This document shows, piece by piece, positions 15,441 to 23,641 of a stretch of 64,000 nt of DNA (position 1 is the first letter of the stretch; the number at the start of each line of letters is the position of its first letter). The notes beneath the pieces were generated by a model that worked only from the letters and a program-made list of their open reading frames with translations, was not told the DNA's origin and ran no database searches. Source of the stretch: Caldilinea sp. CFX5 (GTDB lineage Bacteria; Chloroflexota; Anaerolineae; Caldilineales; Caldilineaceae); assembly GCA_021405325.1 (NCBI GenBank), contig QWII01000006.1, positions 284,550 through 348,549 of the forward strand. The letters run 5' to 3'. The position numbers and the translations under genes were made by a program.

Positions 15441-16774
15441 AGCGACCAATACCTTTCCGCCGACCAGACCCCCAACGGCAGAAAGCCGTCTTCCAGCCAC
15501 TCGCCAAAGCAAAGGGCCGGCGCGCCGCCGGTGATACTGAGCAGCAGCCATTGATTTTTGGTGTGTCGGCTCAGGGGCAGCAGCGCCGACTGCTCTTGGC
15601 CGAGAAACCAGGCTGTTTTGCCATTGGGCTGCTGGGTGTAGTGTACCGCCACATCCGCCAGGAGCAACGGGTAGCGGGTGAGCCACGGATTTTGGGCCAC
15701 CGCTTGGCGATAGCACGTTAACGCATCGGCTATAGGCAGCGCGCCGGTCATCTGTTGGATGGGGGCTACGGTCTTGACCGCGGTGGCGACGGCGCGCAGC
15801 GGGGTGCTGGAAGCGTAGTAATAGAGGGTTGCTTCGACTTCGGCGCCGCAGGACCAGAACGCTTCCAGGCTTTGGCGGTTGCTTTCATGGGCAAAGTTGA
15901 GGATGAGCGCATACTGGTTGCCGGTCGTCTGGCGCAACCAGACCCGTTGACTAAAAAGCGCCTCTTCTTTTTCTAAACTCACGCTCAAAACCTGCCAGCG
16001 GCCCTGCACCGGCTCACCGCTCATTACCTCTTCGCGCGGTTGATACCAACCGATCAGCGTGCGGACATCTTGTTGGAGCGCCGGCGGTAACGCATCCAAC
16101 CGCTGGTAGGCAGCGAGAAGAAGAAAGAGTTTCCCAATGGCTTCCGTTAGACGTCCTGCCCACCCTTCGCCGGAAGCGACCAGTTGCCCCAGTGTCTGTA
16201 CTTGTGCTGCCAGCCCAGGCGCTTGGGCGTCGATCAAGCGTGCGGCCATGGTTTGCCAGAAGCTGTAAGGTTGACTCTGCGCCTCAGCAAAACCGGTGCG
16301 CACCAAATCTTTCAACCAGATGGTCAGTTCGGTAATGCCGGCGGCGACCTTTTCGCTGCGGGCGGCGGTGCGCTTGGCTTGGGCCGCTTCATCGGGGCGG
16401 GCGGCTGCTGCGCTATTGGCGTTTTCGGCTTTGGCGGTCTGTCGTTTGGTGCGACCATCAAGCCAGCTTTGCACCCACGGTGGGGCTGCCGTTGCTTTGG
16501 CAAAGGTGTCGGCGCTCTGGCTATAGAGCAAAAAGAGCGCCAGCCCATGTTTGCAGGGAAATTTGCGGCTGGGGCAGGAACATTTAAACGCCGGTTCGCT
16601 GAGGTCAATCGCGGTCTGATAGGGCTTGGCGCCGCTGCCCTGGCATTCACCCCAGAGTGCTGTTTCGCCTACTCCCAATGTCACCCACTTACGTGGCGTG
16701 GTCAATTCCTGTGCCGCCTTAGCCGATGCGGCGTCGGGCGCCAGGGCGATGATTTGGTCACGTTGCCATTGCAT
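15437..16774 (-). CDS. SWIM zinc-finger protein (YehQ-like), first gene of operon
   Basis: This 445-residue protein has a clear SWIM motif near the N-terminus: Cys65, Cys67, Cys74 and His76 in CSCPSRKFPCKHGLALF. SWIM fingers bind DNA or protein. An Ala/Lys-rich linker (about 100-135) separates it from a helical C-terminal region. E. coli yehQ, near yehL (MoxR) and yehP (VWA), is a comparable arrangement. GAGGGA lies upstream of ATG 16774. Its stop overlaps the next start. The biological role of this gene set is not established. Confidence 0.85.
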   Translation of the reverse strand: MQWQRDQIIALAPDAASAKAAQELTTPRKWVTLGVGETALWGECQGSGAKPYQTAIDLSEPAFKCSCPSRKFPCKHGLALFLLYSQSADTFAKATAAPPWVQSWLDGRTKRQTAKAENANSAAAARPDEAAQAKRTAARSEKVAAGITELTIWLKDLVRTGFAEAQSQPYSFWQTMAARLIDAQAPGLAAQVQTLGQLVASGEGWAGRLTEAIGKLFLLLAAYQRLDALPPALQQDVRTLIGWYQPREEVMSGEPVQGRWQVLSVSLEKEEALFSQRVWLRQTTGNQYALILNFAHESNRQSLEAFWSCGAEVEATLYYYASSTPLRAVATAVKTVAPIQQMTGALPIADALTCYRQAVAQNPWLTRYPLLLADVAVHYTQQPNGKTAWFLGQEQSALLPLSRHTKNQWLLLSITGGAPALCFGEWLEDGFLPLGVWSAERYWSL

Positions 16775-16904
16775 GGAAAATAGGGTCCCTCGCTCGTTTA
16801 TCCACTGATTAGGCTGAACTGCCTCTTATGGTACGCGATTTTCGTCCGAATACCATCCGCCAAATAGCTTACTCCCGGTAAGCGACAGTGGATCGGTAGT
16901 GCTT

Positions 16905-16933
16905 ATTATAGCATCAATAGAACGGGTGGTCTA
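16905..16933 (-). promoter_or_regulatory. Candidate promoter of the SWIM operon
   Basis: On the minus strand TAGACC (16933-16928) and a perfect TATAAT (16910-16905) are 17 bases apart, about 130 bases before the SWIM start. The -10 is good, the -35 is 4 of 6. Confidence 0.5.
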
Positions 16934-16979
16934 CTTACGGTTAACGAGCAACAAGCGCACCGACCGCGCGGGGCAACGT

Positions 16980-17033
16980 CCGAACGGCAAGCGTGAGCGA
17001 GCCGTTGTCGGCTCGCTCACGCTTGCCGTTCGG
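16980..17033. repeat. Perfect 24-bp inverted repeat with 6-base loop
   Basis: 16980-17003 and 17010-17033 are exact reverse complements, GC-rich, with loop GTTGTC. There is no T-run. It sits between divergent genes, so it is not an obvious terminator. Confidence 0.85.
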
Positions 17034-17112
17034 ATGGAACGCTCCTCCACTTTGAAATGCACCGGCAGGGCGTGATGGTTTGATTTTGGGGGTGATTCGC
17101 TCTATACTGATT

Positions 17113-17193
17113 GGAGTTACGCAGTTGACGGGCGCTACCAGAGACCTGTCAGGTTTCGCAAACCTGACAGGTCTTGTCCAACTGCGTAACTCC
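17113..17193. repeat. Nested inverted repeat with ACCTGTCAGGTTT inner hairpin (copy 2)
   Basis: Outer arms 17113-17127 and 17179-17193 (15 bp, perfect) enclose an inner perfect 15-bp hairpin (17142-17156 and 17160-17174, loop CGC). The inner core matches the hairpin at 12574-12608 while the outer arms are different, the same composite design at two loci. Confidence 0.8.
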
Positions 17194-17265
17194 TAACTGA
17201 TTGGACAAAACTGATTGGGCAAATTTAGGACAACGGTCTGTGGCAAGAAGGCAAGCAGCTTATTT

Positions 17266-17487
17266 ATGAAAGCAAAACAGAACGAAGCAGCGGCGGAAGA
17301 GACGATCAAGTTAGACCAATTTCTCAAGCTGGCGCAGGTGGTGGAGAGCGGCGGGCAGGCGAAACAGTTGATTCAGTCGGGCATGGTTTGGGTCAACGGC
17401 ATGATCGAAATGCGGCGCGGTCGCAAATTGCGCGCCGGCGATGTCGTAGTGGTGGATGGCGAAGAGTTGGTGGTTGAAACGGAATAG
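17266..17487 (+). CDS. S4-domain RNA-binding protein (YaaA/YbcJ-like)
   Basis: This 73-residue protein is essentially one S4 domain: KLDQFLKLAQVVESGGQAKQ, then WVNGMIEMRRGRKLRAGD and the C-terminal VVVDGEELVV. Such small S4 proteins bind structured RNA, often ribosomal RNA or a tRNA-ribosome complex. ATG 17266 lacks a close Shine-Dalgarno; a TTG at 17215 would add 17 residues without family similarity. It converges with the DUF1385 gene, and a hairpin at 17566-17651 lies between them. Confidence 0.8.
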   Translation: MKAKQNEAAAEETIKLDQFLKLAQVVESGGQAKQLIQSGMVWVNGMIEMRRGRKLRAGDVVVVDGEELVVETE

Positions 17488-17565
17488 CGGCAGCAATATT
17501 TACCTGCCGCTACCCAATGATTACAACTATTAGTTTGCCAATGTCATATGCGCAGTTGAGCCACC

Positions 17566-17651
17566 GCCAGACCTCCGCGCCCACGGGGCACCCGTGGTCA
17601 GGAAAGCTTGCGACTACCGCACTGTCTTTGACCACTTCGCGGAGGTCTGGC
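17566..17651. repeat. Compound hairpin in convergent spacer
   Basis: A perfect 14-bp inverted repeat (17566-17579 and 17638-17651) encloses a second perfect hairpin (17581-17587 and 17591-17597). It separates the ends of the S4 gene (+) and the DUF1385 gene (-), as the hairpins at 12541-12733 do for another convergent pair. Confidence 0.75.
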
Positions 17652-17671
17652 TGAAATGTGACATGGTCAAG

Positions 17672-18643
17672 TTACGAACCAGCCGGGGTCGGCGCCGGTG
17701 TTAATCCTTCCTGCAAAACTGGCGCCGGCGTCGCACGCACCTGGATGCCATCGGCGGCCAAGACGGGTTCCAGGGCGTGAATGGCGCATTCCACCATTTG
17801 ATCGTCCGGCTCGCGCGTGGTCAGCTTTTGCAGCAGCAGCCCCGGCGTAATCAGGGCGCGCATGAGTGGATTCTTATCATGGGCGGCGCTAAAGCGAATG
17901 ATCTCATAGGCAATGGCGGCGACAAAAGGCACTAGCAGCAAGCGGGTGATAAAGCGCAACAGCAGCGCCAGCCAACCCGGCTCGACGTTGGCAAAGGTGA
18001 GCGGCGCAAAGAGGATGATGCTGATGACCAGCACATAAAGCAGGAAGCTGGTGCCGCAGCGAGTGTGTTGCACGCTAAACTTCTGCACCTCAGCGACGGT
18101 CAAGGGAGCGCCGGCTTCGTAGGCGTTGATGGTCTTATGTTCGGCGCCATGATAGCCAAAGACACGGCCGATTTCGGGAATGCGTCCGATAGCCCACAAG
18201 TAGGCCACAAAGAGCAACAGGCGGATCACCCCTTCCAACACGGCATCGACAAAGGGGTGCTCATGAATCGCCATTGCCAAAAAGCGGCTGGCAAGCGTGG
18301 GCAGCAAAAAGAAGAGACCAATGGCAAAGGCCAGACTGCCGGCAATCGTCGTCCAGGCGACCGGGCCGGAGAATTCGACCTTCTCCTTGCCCTCTTCCTG
18401 GGCGGAGACTTCGGCGCTCCAAAAGAGGGCGCGCATCCCCAAGCCCAGCGCATCCCATAGCAAGGCTAACCCGCGCACAAAGGGCCATTGCCCCCAGCGG
18501 CTGGTATAGATTTTGGCCTTGAGCGGCTCTTCATGTAACACGATTTCGCCCTGCGGGTTGCGCACGGCCACGGCCATGCTTTTACGCCCCCGCATCATCA
18601 CCCCTTCGATCACGGCTTGACCGCCGTAGTATTGTTTGCTCAT
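17672..18643 (-). CDS. DUF1385 membrane protein (YqhQ-like)
   Basis: This 323-residue protein opens with [20 protein letters not shown], the hallmark of DUF1385. It also has [15 protein letters not shown] and [14 protein letters not shown], whose His, Glu and Cys residues may bind a metal. About four hydrophobic segments (from [20 protein letters not shown] onward) place it in the membrane. The function is not established; YqhQ is conserved in many Gram-positives. The ATG at 18643 lies only about 9 bases beyond a near-consensus -10, so the transcript appears leaderless. Confidence 0.9.
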   Translation of the reverse strand: MSKQYYGGQAVIEGVMMRGRKSMAVAVRNPQGEIVLHEEPLKAKIYTSRWGQWPFVRGLALLWDALGLGMRALFWSAEVSAQEEGKEKVEFSGPVAWTTIAGSLAFAIGLFFLLPTLASRFLAMAIHEHPFVDAVLEGVIRLLLFVAYLWAIGRIPEIGRVFGYHGAEHKTINAYEAGAPLTVAEVQKFSVQHTRCGTSFLLYVLVISIILFAPLTFANVEPGWLALLLRFITRLLLVPFVAAIAYEIIRFSAAHDKNPLMRALITPGLLLQKLTTREPDDQMVECAIHALEPVLAADGIQVRATPAPVLQEGLTPAPTPAGS

Positions 18644-18944
18644 AGAATTTCATTGTAACATTGGCCCAACGAGCGGTCAAAAGCTTGTGTCAGGATTCCC
18701 AATATTTCTGTGTAAATTTCTGTGTAATTGGGGTTGGCAGGGTTGTCACTACGTAATTCGCTTGACGTGAAAAGTCCAAATGTTGCAATTTCGTTGGGAA
18801 AGTGTAAGCTGATTGTAAATAGGCGGAATGCGCGTCATGCCCTATAATACTTGCTAAAATACGGTCTACCGACAAAAATGGGGTATACTTTGCATATTGT
18901 CGTTACCGTTCGGCTCGAAAATGGGATCGAAAAAGAAAAAACTT
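18644..18944. other. Intergenic region between divergent DUF1385 and cysD genes
   Basis: This gap of about 300 bases is AT-rich toward cysD. It holds the DUF1385 promoter (18652-18680, minus) and two -10-like boxes for cysD: TATAAT at 18843-18848 and TATACT at 18884-18889. Neither has a good -35 at 16-18 bases. I see no riboswitch or other gene. Confidence 0.5.
18652..18680 (-). promoter_or_regulatory. Near-consensus promoter giving a leaderless DUF1385 transcript
   Basis: On the minus strand TTGACC (18680-18675) and TACAAT (18657-18652) are exactly 17 bases apart. The expected transcription start falls within a few bases of the ATG at 18643, leaving no room for a Shine-Dalgarno. Confidence 0.7.
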
Positions 18945-19850
18945 ATGTCATCTTATATCCGGACACACTTGAAGCAGTTAGAAGCAGAGGCAATCTACGT
19001 TATTCGCGAGGTTGCCGCTCAGTTTGAACGTCCTGTCCTGCTCTTTTCCGGCGGCAAAGACTCGATTGTCCTGTCGCACCTGGCCTACCGGGCCTTTTAC
19101 CCGGGCCGCATTCCCTTTCCGCTCATGCACATTGACACCGGTCACAACTTTCAGGAAGCGCTCGATTTCCGTGATGATTTGGGGCGCAAGCTCAATGTCC
19201 AGATCATTGTGCGCTATGTGCAGGACTCCATCGACCAGGGGCGCGCCGTGGAAGAGAGCGGCCCCAACCCTAGTCGCAACGGCTTGCAGACCATCACCTT
19301 GCTCGATGCTCTGGCCGAATTGAAGTTTGAAGCGGCCATGGGCGGCGCCCGGCGTGACGAAGAAAAGGCGCGTGCCAAAGAGCGCTTCTTCTCCCATCGC
19401 GATGCCTTCGGCCAGTGGGATCCCAAAAACCAACGGCCTGAACTCTGGTCGCTCTACAACGGGCGCAAAAACCCCAACGAACATTTCCGCGTCTTTCCCA
19501 TCAGCAACTGGACAGAGATGGACATCTGGCAGTATGTCAAGTTGCACAACATTGATCTCCCCTCGCTCTACTTCGCCCACCATCGCGACATCATCCACCG
19601 CGATGGTATGATGCTGGCCGCCTCCGAGGTGGTCAAGCCGATGAAAAACGAAAAGATGGAGCGCCGCTTGGTGCGTTTCCGCACGGTGGGCGATATGACC
19701 TGCACCGGCGCGGTCGAGTCAGCGGCCAGCACGCTGGATGAAATCATTCAGGAAGTGGCCGCCGCCCGCGTTACCGAACGCGGTGGCCGCGCTGATGACA
19801 AACGCTCCGAGGCCGCGATGGAAGATCGCAAACGCCAGGGCTACTTCTAG
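18945..19850 (+). CDS. cysD: Sulfate adenylyltransferase subunit 2 (CysD)
   Basis: This 301-residue protein belongs to the ATP pyrophosphatase/PAPS-reductase fold. The PP-loop is LLFSGGKDSIVL (about 32-43). Other CysD signatures are IDTGHNFQEALDFRD, GGARRDEEKARAKER and RVFPISNWTEMDIWQY. With CysN it makes adenosine 5'-phosphosulfate from sulfate and ATP. ATG 18945 gives the usual CysD length (about 302); ATG 18921 or TTG 18897 would add a basic KKKK stretch and is possible. The cysNC gene follows after 32 bases. Confidence 0.95.
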   Translation: MSSYIRTHLKQLEAEAIYVIREVAAQFERPVLLFSGGKDSIVLSHLAYRAFYPGRIPFPLMHIDTGHNFQEALDFRDDLGRKLNVQIIVRYVQDSIDQGRAVEESGPNPSRNGLQTITLLDALAELKFEAAMGGARRDEEKARAKERFFSHRDAFGQWDPKNQRPELWSLYNGRKNPNEHFRVFPISNWTEMDIWQYVKLHNIDLPSLYFAHHRDIIHRDGMMLAASEVVKPMKNEKMERRLVRFRTVGDMTCTGAVESAASTLDEIIQEVAAARVTERGGRADDKRSEAAMEDRKRQGYF

Positions 19851-19882
19851 AGTTTGATGAAAACTAAAGGGACAAGAACGCA

Positions 19883-21883
19883 ATGATTACGGAACAGATG
19901 ACTGCGCAGCCGTATCTCAATGGGGCGGTTGTTGATCGCGCCGACGCCGACGCCGAACTGGGCGCCCAACCCAATCTGCACATGGCGAGTGATGCTTACT
20001 TGGCAATGGATATGTTGCGCTTTACCACGGCCGGCAGTGTGGATGACGGCAAAAGCACCTTGATTGGCCGTCTCTTATATGACAGCAAAGCCATTTTTGA
20101 AGACCAATTGGAAGCGGTGGAGCGGGCCAGCCGCCAACGGGGCGACGCCTACGTCGATCTCGCCCTGCTCACCGACGGTCTGCGCGCCGAACGGGAACAG
20201 GGCATCACCATTGACGTGGCCTACCGCTACTTTGCCACGCCTAAACGCAAATTTATTATTGCCGACACGCCCGGTCACATTCAATATACGCGCAACATGG
20301 TCACCGGCGCCTCAACGGCTGAACTGGCAATTATTTTGATCGATGCCCGTAAAGGGGTGTTGACCCAATCCAAGCGCCACGGCTTTATCGCCTCGCTGCT
20401 TCAGATTCCTCATATTCTGGTGGCGGTCAACAAGATGGATCTGGTTGACTACAGCCAGGAAGTCTACGAGCGCATTGTGGCCGAGTATACCGATTTTGCC
20501 GCCAAGCTCTCGATCCAGGATTTGACCTTTATTCCTATCTCAGCGCTGGTAGGTGACAATGTCGTCCACAAGACCGATCGGATGCCCTGGTACGAAGGCC
20601 CCAGCCTGTTGCACCACCTGGAAAATGTCAATGTCGGCGCCAGCCACAACCTGGTCGATTTCCGCTTCCCGGTGCAGACGGTGATCCGGCCCCATCAGGA
20701 CTATCGCGGCTTTGCCGGCCAGATTGCCTCCGGCAGTATTTCGCCGGGCGAAGAGATTGTTGTGCTGCCGTCGGGCAAAACCAGCCGCATCAAAGCGGTG
20801 GTGACCTATGAAGGCGAACAGGCGGAAGCCATTGCCGGCGATTCAGTGACCCTGACCCTGGAGGATGAGATCGACATTAGCCGTGGCGATATGATTGTGC
20901 GCCGCAACAATCTGCCCCATGTGGACAATCAACTGGAATGCACCATCTGCTGGATGAGTGAAGAGCCATTCAACCCTAGCACCTCGTATGTGCTGCAACA
21001 TACGACCCGTCGGGTGCGCGCCTTTATCAATGAGATCAACTATCGCATTGATGTCGATACGCTCCACCGCGAAGAGACCGACACGTTACGCTTGAATGAG
21101 ATCGGGCGGGTGAAGGTTACGACAACCCAGCCGCTCTTCTTTGACAGCTACCGCCTCAACCGGGCGACCGGCAACTTTATCTTGATCGACCCGGCCAGTA
21201 ACACCACGGTGGCCGCCGGCATGATTCGCCGGCGCGCCCGCACGTTGGAAGAAGTACTACCCAAACAACTAGAGCGCCCGACCTCCACCAATGTCGTCTG
21301 GGAGAGCAGCCAGATCACCCGTGATACGCGTGAGAAACAGAACGGTCATCGTGCGGCGGTGCTCTGGTTCACCGGGTTGTCCGGGTCGGGCAAATCGACG
21401 GTGGCGCGCCAACTGGAACGGCGCCTTTTTGCCTTGGGTTGCCGCACCTTCTACCTGGATGGCGACAATGTGCGCCACGGTCTCAATGGCGACTTGGGTT
21501 TCTCCGATGCCGACCGCAAGGAGAATATCCGCCGTGTGGCCGAGGTGGCGAAACTGAGCTTTGAGCATGGCAACCTGACCATCTGCACCTTTATTTCGCC
21601 CTTTGCCGCTGATCGCAACTTTGCCCGTTCGCTGTTGCCGACGGGGCGCTTTGTCGAAGTCTTTGTCAAATGTGATATTGAAGTGTGCAAACGGCGTGAT
21701 CCCAAAGGTCTTTATGCCCGTGCCTTGCGCGGCGAAATCCCTGAATTCACCGGCGTCACCTCGCCCTATGAGGAACCGCAACAACCGGAACTGATGGTCG
21801 AAACCGACCTGCGCAGCGCTGATGAGTTGGTGGAAGAGATTTTGGCTTACCTGATCCGGCAGGGCATTGTGGCTGAATCCTAA
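19883..21883 (+). CDS. cysNC: Bifunctional sulfate adenylyltransferase subunit 1 / APS kinase (CysN-CysC fusion)
   Basis: This 666-residue fusion has an EF-Tu-like GTPase first: G1 GSVDDGKST (51-59), then DTPGH and NKMDLVD, followed by beta-barrel domains. APS kinase occupies the C-terminal part from about residue 485, with P-loop GLSGSGKST near 497-505 and FYLDGDNVRHGLN. Together with CysD it turns sulfate into PAPS. Such fusions are known in several bacteria as NodQ-type proteins. No PAPS reductase or sulfotransferase is in the window, but the polysaccharide locus next door makes sulfation of the glycan an option (inference). AAAGGG lies upstream of the ATG. Confidence 0.95.
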   Translation: MITEQMTAQPYLNGAVVDRADADAELGAQPNLHMASDAYLAMDMLRFTTAGSVDDGKSTLIGRLLYDSKAIFEDQLEAVERASRQRGDAYVDLALLTDGLRAEREQGITIDVAYRYFATPKRKFIIADTPGHIQYTRNMVTGASTAELAIILIDARKGVLTQSKRHGFIASLLQIPHILVAVNKMDLVDYSQEVYERIVAEYTDFAAKLSIQDLTFIPISALVGDNVVHKTDRMPWYEGPSLLHHLENVNVGASHNLVDFRFPVQTVIRPHQDYRGFAGQIASGSISPGEEIVVLPSGKTSRIKAVVTYEGEQAEAIAGDSVTLTLEDEIDISRGDMIVRRNNLPHVDNQLECTICWMSEEPFNPSTSYVLQHTTRRVRAFINEINYRIDVDTLHREETDTLRLNEIGRVKVTTTQPLFFDSYRLNRATGNFILIDPASNTTVAAGMIRRRARTLEEVLPKQLERPTSTNVVWESSQITRDTREKQNGHRAAVLWFTGLSGSGKSTVARQLERRLFALGCRTFYLDGDNVRHGLNGDLGFSDADRKENIRRVAEVAKLSFEHGNLTICTFISPFAADRNFARSLLPTGRFVEVFVKCDIEVCKRRDPKGLYARALRGEIPEFTGVTSPYEEPQQPELMVETDLRSADELVEEILAYLIRQGIVAES

Positions 21884-21889
21884 CCTTAG

Positions 21890-21956
21890 GCGATTAAGCG
21901 ATTGAGAGATTGAGTTTTGTAATCGCTTAATCGCTTAATCACTCAATCGCTTTTTT
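21890..21956 (+). terminator. Terminator-like hairpin of GATTAAGCGATTGAG words with T-run
   Basis: 21896-21906 pairs perfectly with 21942-21952, and 21892-21903 with 21921-21932. The T-run ending the structure is at 21951-21956. It follows cysNC directly. The arms are again tandem variants of a short word, linking it to the other spacer repeats. Confidence 0.65.
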
Positions 21957-22019
21957 GAAAAGTAGATAACAACTGATAGCTTTTAACCCCATGCGTATGA
22001 TAATCCCTGTGAGGTGCGA

Positions 22020-23378
22020 ATGAAAGAGACCCTTATTTCCAAATTCCAAGCGCGTGATGCCCAGGTGGCGGTCATCGGCTTAGGCTATGTCGGCTTGCCG
22101 CTGGCGCTGAACTTCGCTAAGGCCGGCTACCAGGTAGTCGGTATCGATCTGGACCAACGCAAGGTCGATGCCATCAACAACGGTCAATCCTATATCGGCG
22201 ATGTGACGCCGGCTGAGTTGGCGCCTTATGTCCAAACTGCCGTTGTTGGTCCGCGCGCCGGTGAACGGCAACTGGCAATGGCGACGCGCCCAGTGGCGCC
22301 GGCCACGCAACTGGCCCAGGGTTCGCTCCGGGCCACCACCGATTACGCCGCGCTGGCGGACTGTGATGCGGTCTCGATCTGTGTACCAACACCCCTGAAC
22401 AAAACCGGCGACCCCGACATCTCTTATATTGCCTCCGCCACCGAACAGATTGCCCGCTATCTCCACCCCGGCATGGTGATTGTGCTGGAATCCACCACCT
22501 ATCCGGGCACCACGACGGAAGTGATCCTGCCCCGCCTGGTGGAGTCCCAACCGGCGTTGCGCGTGGGGGAAGATTTCTTCTTGGCCTTCTCCCCCGAACG
22601 GATCGACCCCGGTCGCACCGACTGGATGACCCACAACACCCCCAAGGTGATCGGCGGCGTCACGCCGGCCTGTACCGCGGTGGTGACGGCTTATTATGGG
22701 CAAGCGATCCAGACGTTGGTGCCGGTCTCCTCGCCCGATGCGGCGGAGATGGTCAAACTCTTTGAGAACACCTTCCGCTCGGTCAACATTGGGCTGGCGA
22801 ATGAGATGTTGCTCATGTGTGACAAACTGGGGCTGGACGCTTGGGAAGTGCTCAACGCTGCCGCCACCAAGCCCTTTGGCTTTATGAAATTCACCCCCGG
22901 CCCCGGCCTGGGCGGCCACTGTATTCCGATTGACCCGCTCTACCTCTCGTGGAAGCTGCGCACGCTGGCCTACAATGCGCGTTTCATCGAGCTAGCCAGC
23001 GAAATCAACACCAGTATGCCCCGCTACTGGGTGCAAAAGGTGCAGGATTCGCTCAACGACGCCGGGCGCGCCGTCAAGAATAGCCGGATCCTGGTGCTGG
23101 GGGTGGCCTATAAGAAGAATGTCAACGACATGCGCGAGTCGCCGGCCTTGGACATCATCCATCTGCTCGAAGAAAAGGGCGCCCATGTCTATTACCATGA
23201 CCCCCATGTCCCCTCCTTCCAACACGAAGGCATGGAGATGGTGAGCGTCACCGATCTCGATGTGGCGCTGCGCATGGTCGATTGCGTCGTCATCGCCACC
23301 GATCACGACGCCTACCAGTGGGACGAGGTGGCGCGTAAGGCAGCGTTGGTGGTCGATACCCGGCATGTGTTCGGCTAG
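22020..23378 (+). CDS. wbpA: UDP-N-acetyl-D-glucosamine 6-dehydrogenase-type enzyme (WbpA-like)
   Basis: This 452-residue nucleotide-sugar dehydrogenase has NAD-binding VIGLGYVGLPLALNFAKAGY (15-34), substrate loop SPERIDPGR, GPGLGGHCIPIDPLYL with catalytic Cys301, and the C-terminal AYKKNVNDMRESPA. It oxidises C6 of a UDP-HexNAc to the uronic acid with two NAD+. An insertion of about 25 residues (around 78-102) precedes the second strand of the NAD domain. It would open the diamino-uronate route encoded downstream. The start is ATG 22020, with GAGG five bases upstream; GTG 22014 is possible. UDP-glucose as substrate cannot be excluded. Confidence 0.88.
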   Translation: MKETLISKFQARDAQVAVIGLGYVGLPLALNFAKAGYQVVGIDLDQRKVDAINNGQSYIGDVTPAELAPYVQTAVVGPRAGERQLAMATRPVAPATQLAQGSLRATTDYAALADCDAVSICVPTPLNKTGDPDISYIASATEQIARYLHPGMVIVLESTTYPGTTTEVILPRLVESQPALRVGEDFFLAFSPERIDPGRTDWMTHNTPKVIGGVTPACTAVVTAYYGQAIQTLVPVSSPDAAEMVKLFENTFRSVNIGLANEMLLMCDKLGLDAWEVLNAAATKPFGFMKFTPGPGLGGHCIPIDPLYLSWKLRTLAYNARFIELASEINTSMPRYWVQKVQDSLNDAGRAVKNSRILVLGVAYKKNVNDMRESPALDIIHLLEEKGAHVYYHDPHVPSFQHEGMEMVSVTDLDVALRMVDCVVIATDHDAYQWDEVARKAALVVDTRHVFG

Positions 23379-23423
23379 ACCGGTAATGCCACAACCACGT
23401 TAATCGCATATTGTGCTAGATCG

Positions 23424-23460
23424 AAAGGCTGTTCAACGCGTGTGAACAGCCTTTTCTGTT
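23424..23460 (+). terminator. Rho-independent terminator after wbpA
   Basis: A perfect 12-bp stem (23424-23435 against 23443-23454) with a 7-base loop is followed by a T-rich stretch (CTTTTCTGTTT). Confidence 0.85.
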
Positions 23461-23479
23461 TCACCGCTTCGTGAAAAAG

Positions 23480-23509
23480 TTGACGAACCGCTAGCCGATT
23501 GTGTATGCT
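23480..23509 (+). promoter_or_regulatory. Candidate promoter of the polysaccharide operon
   Basis: TTGACG (23480-23485) and TATGCT (23504-23509) are 18 bases apart, right after the terminator at 23424-23460. It would drive the Wzz-like gene and probably the long run of same-strand genes behind it, with a leader of about 125 bases. Confidence 0.55.
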
Positions 23510-23641
23510 TATTTACCTTGTTGGAAATGACTTTGCTGCGGATAACTTGTCGCTGGGTGTGTCTGGTTTACAACTCTGCGTAACCAAGTGCACTGACTGT
23601 GCGTATGATCCACAGTATCGCGACAATGAAGGAATTTGTTG

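Larger units (their letters stand above)
16775..17265. other. Intergenic region with divergent promoter and two large hairpins
   Basis: This 491-base gap separates the SWIM operon (-) from the S4 protein (+). It contains a candidate minus-strand promoter (16905-16933), a perfect 24-bp hairpin (16980-17033) and a nested hairpin (17113-17193). No ORF here looks like a gene. A short tandem (TGATTGGACAAAAC / TGATTGGGCAAA) lies at about 17198-17224. Confidence 0.6.

Noticed and set aside
15441..15716. N-terminal extension of the DUF5691-type protein
   Set aside because: It lies wholly inside the SWIM gene in another frame; the ATGA overlap at 15440 explains the real start.
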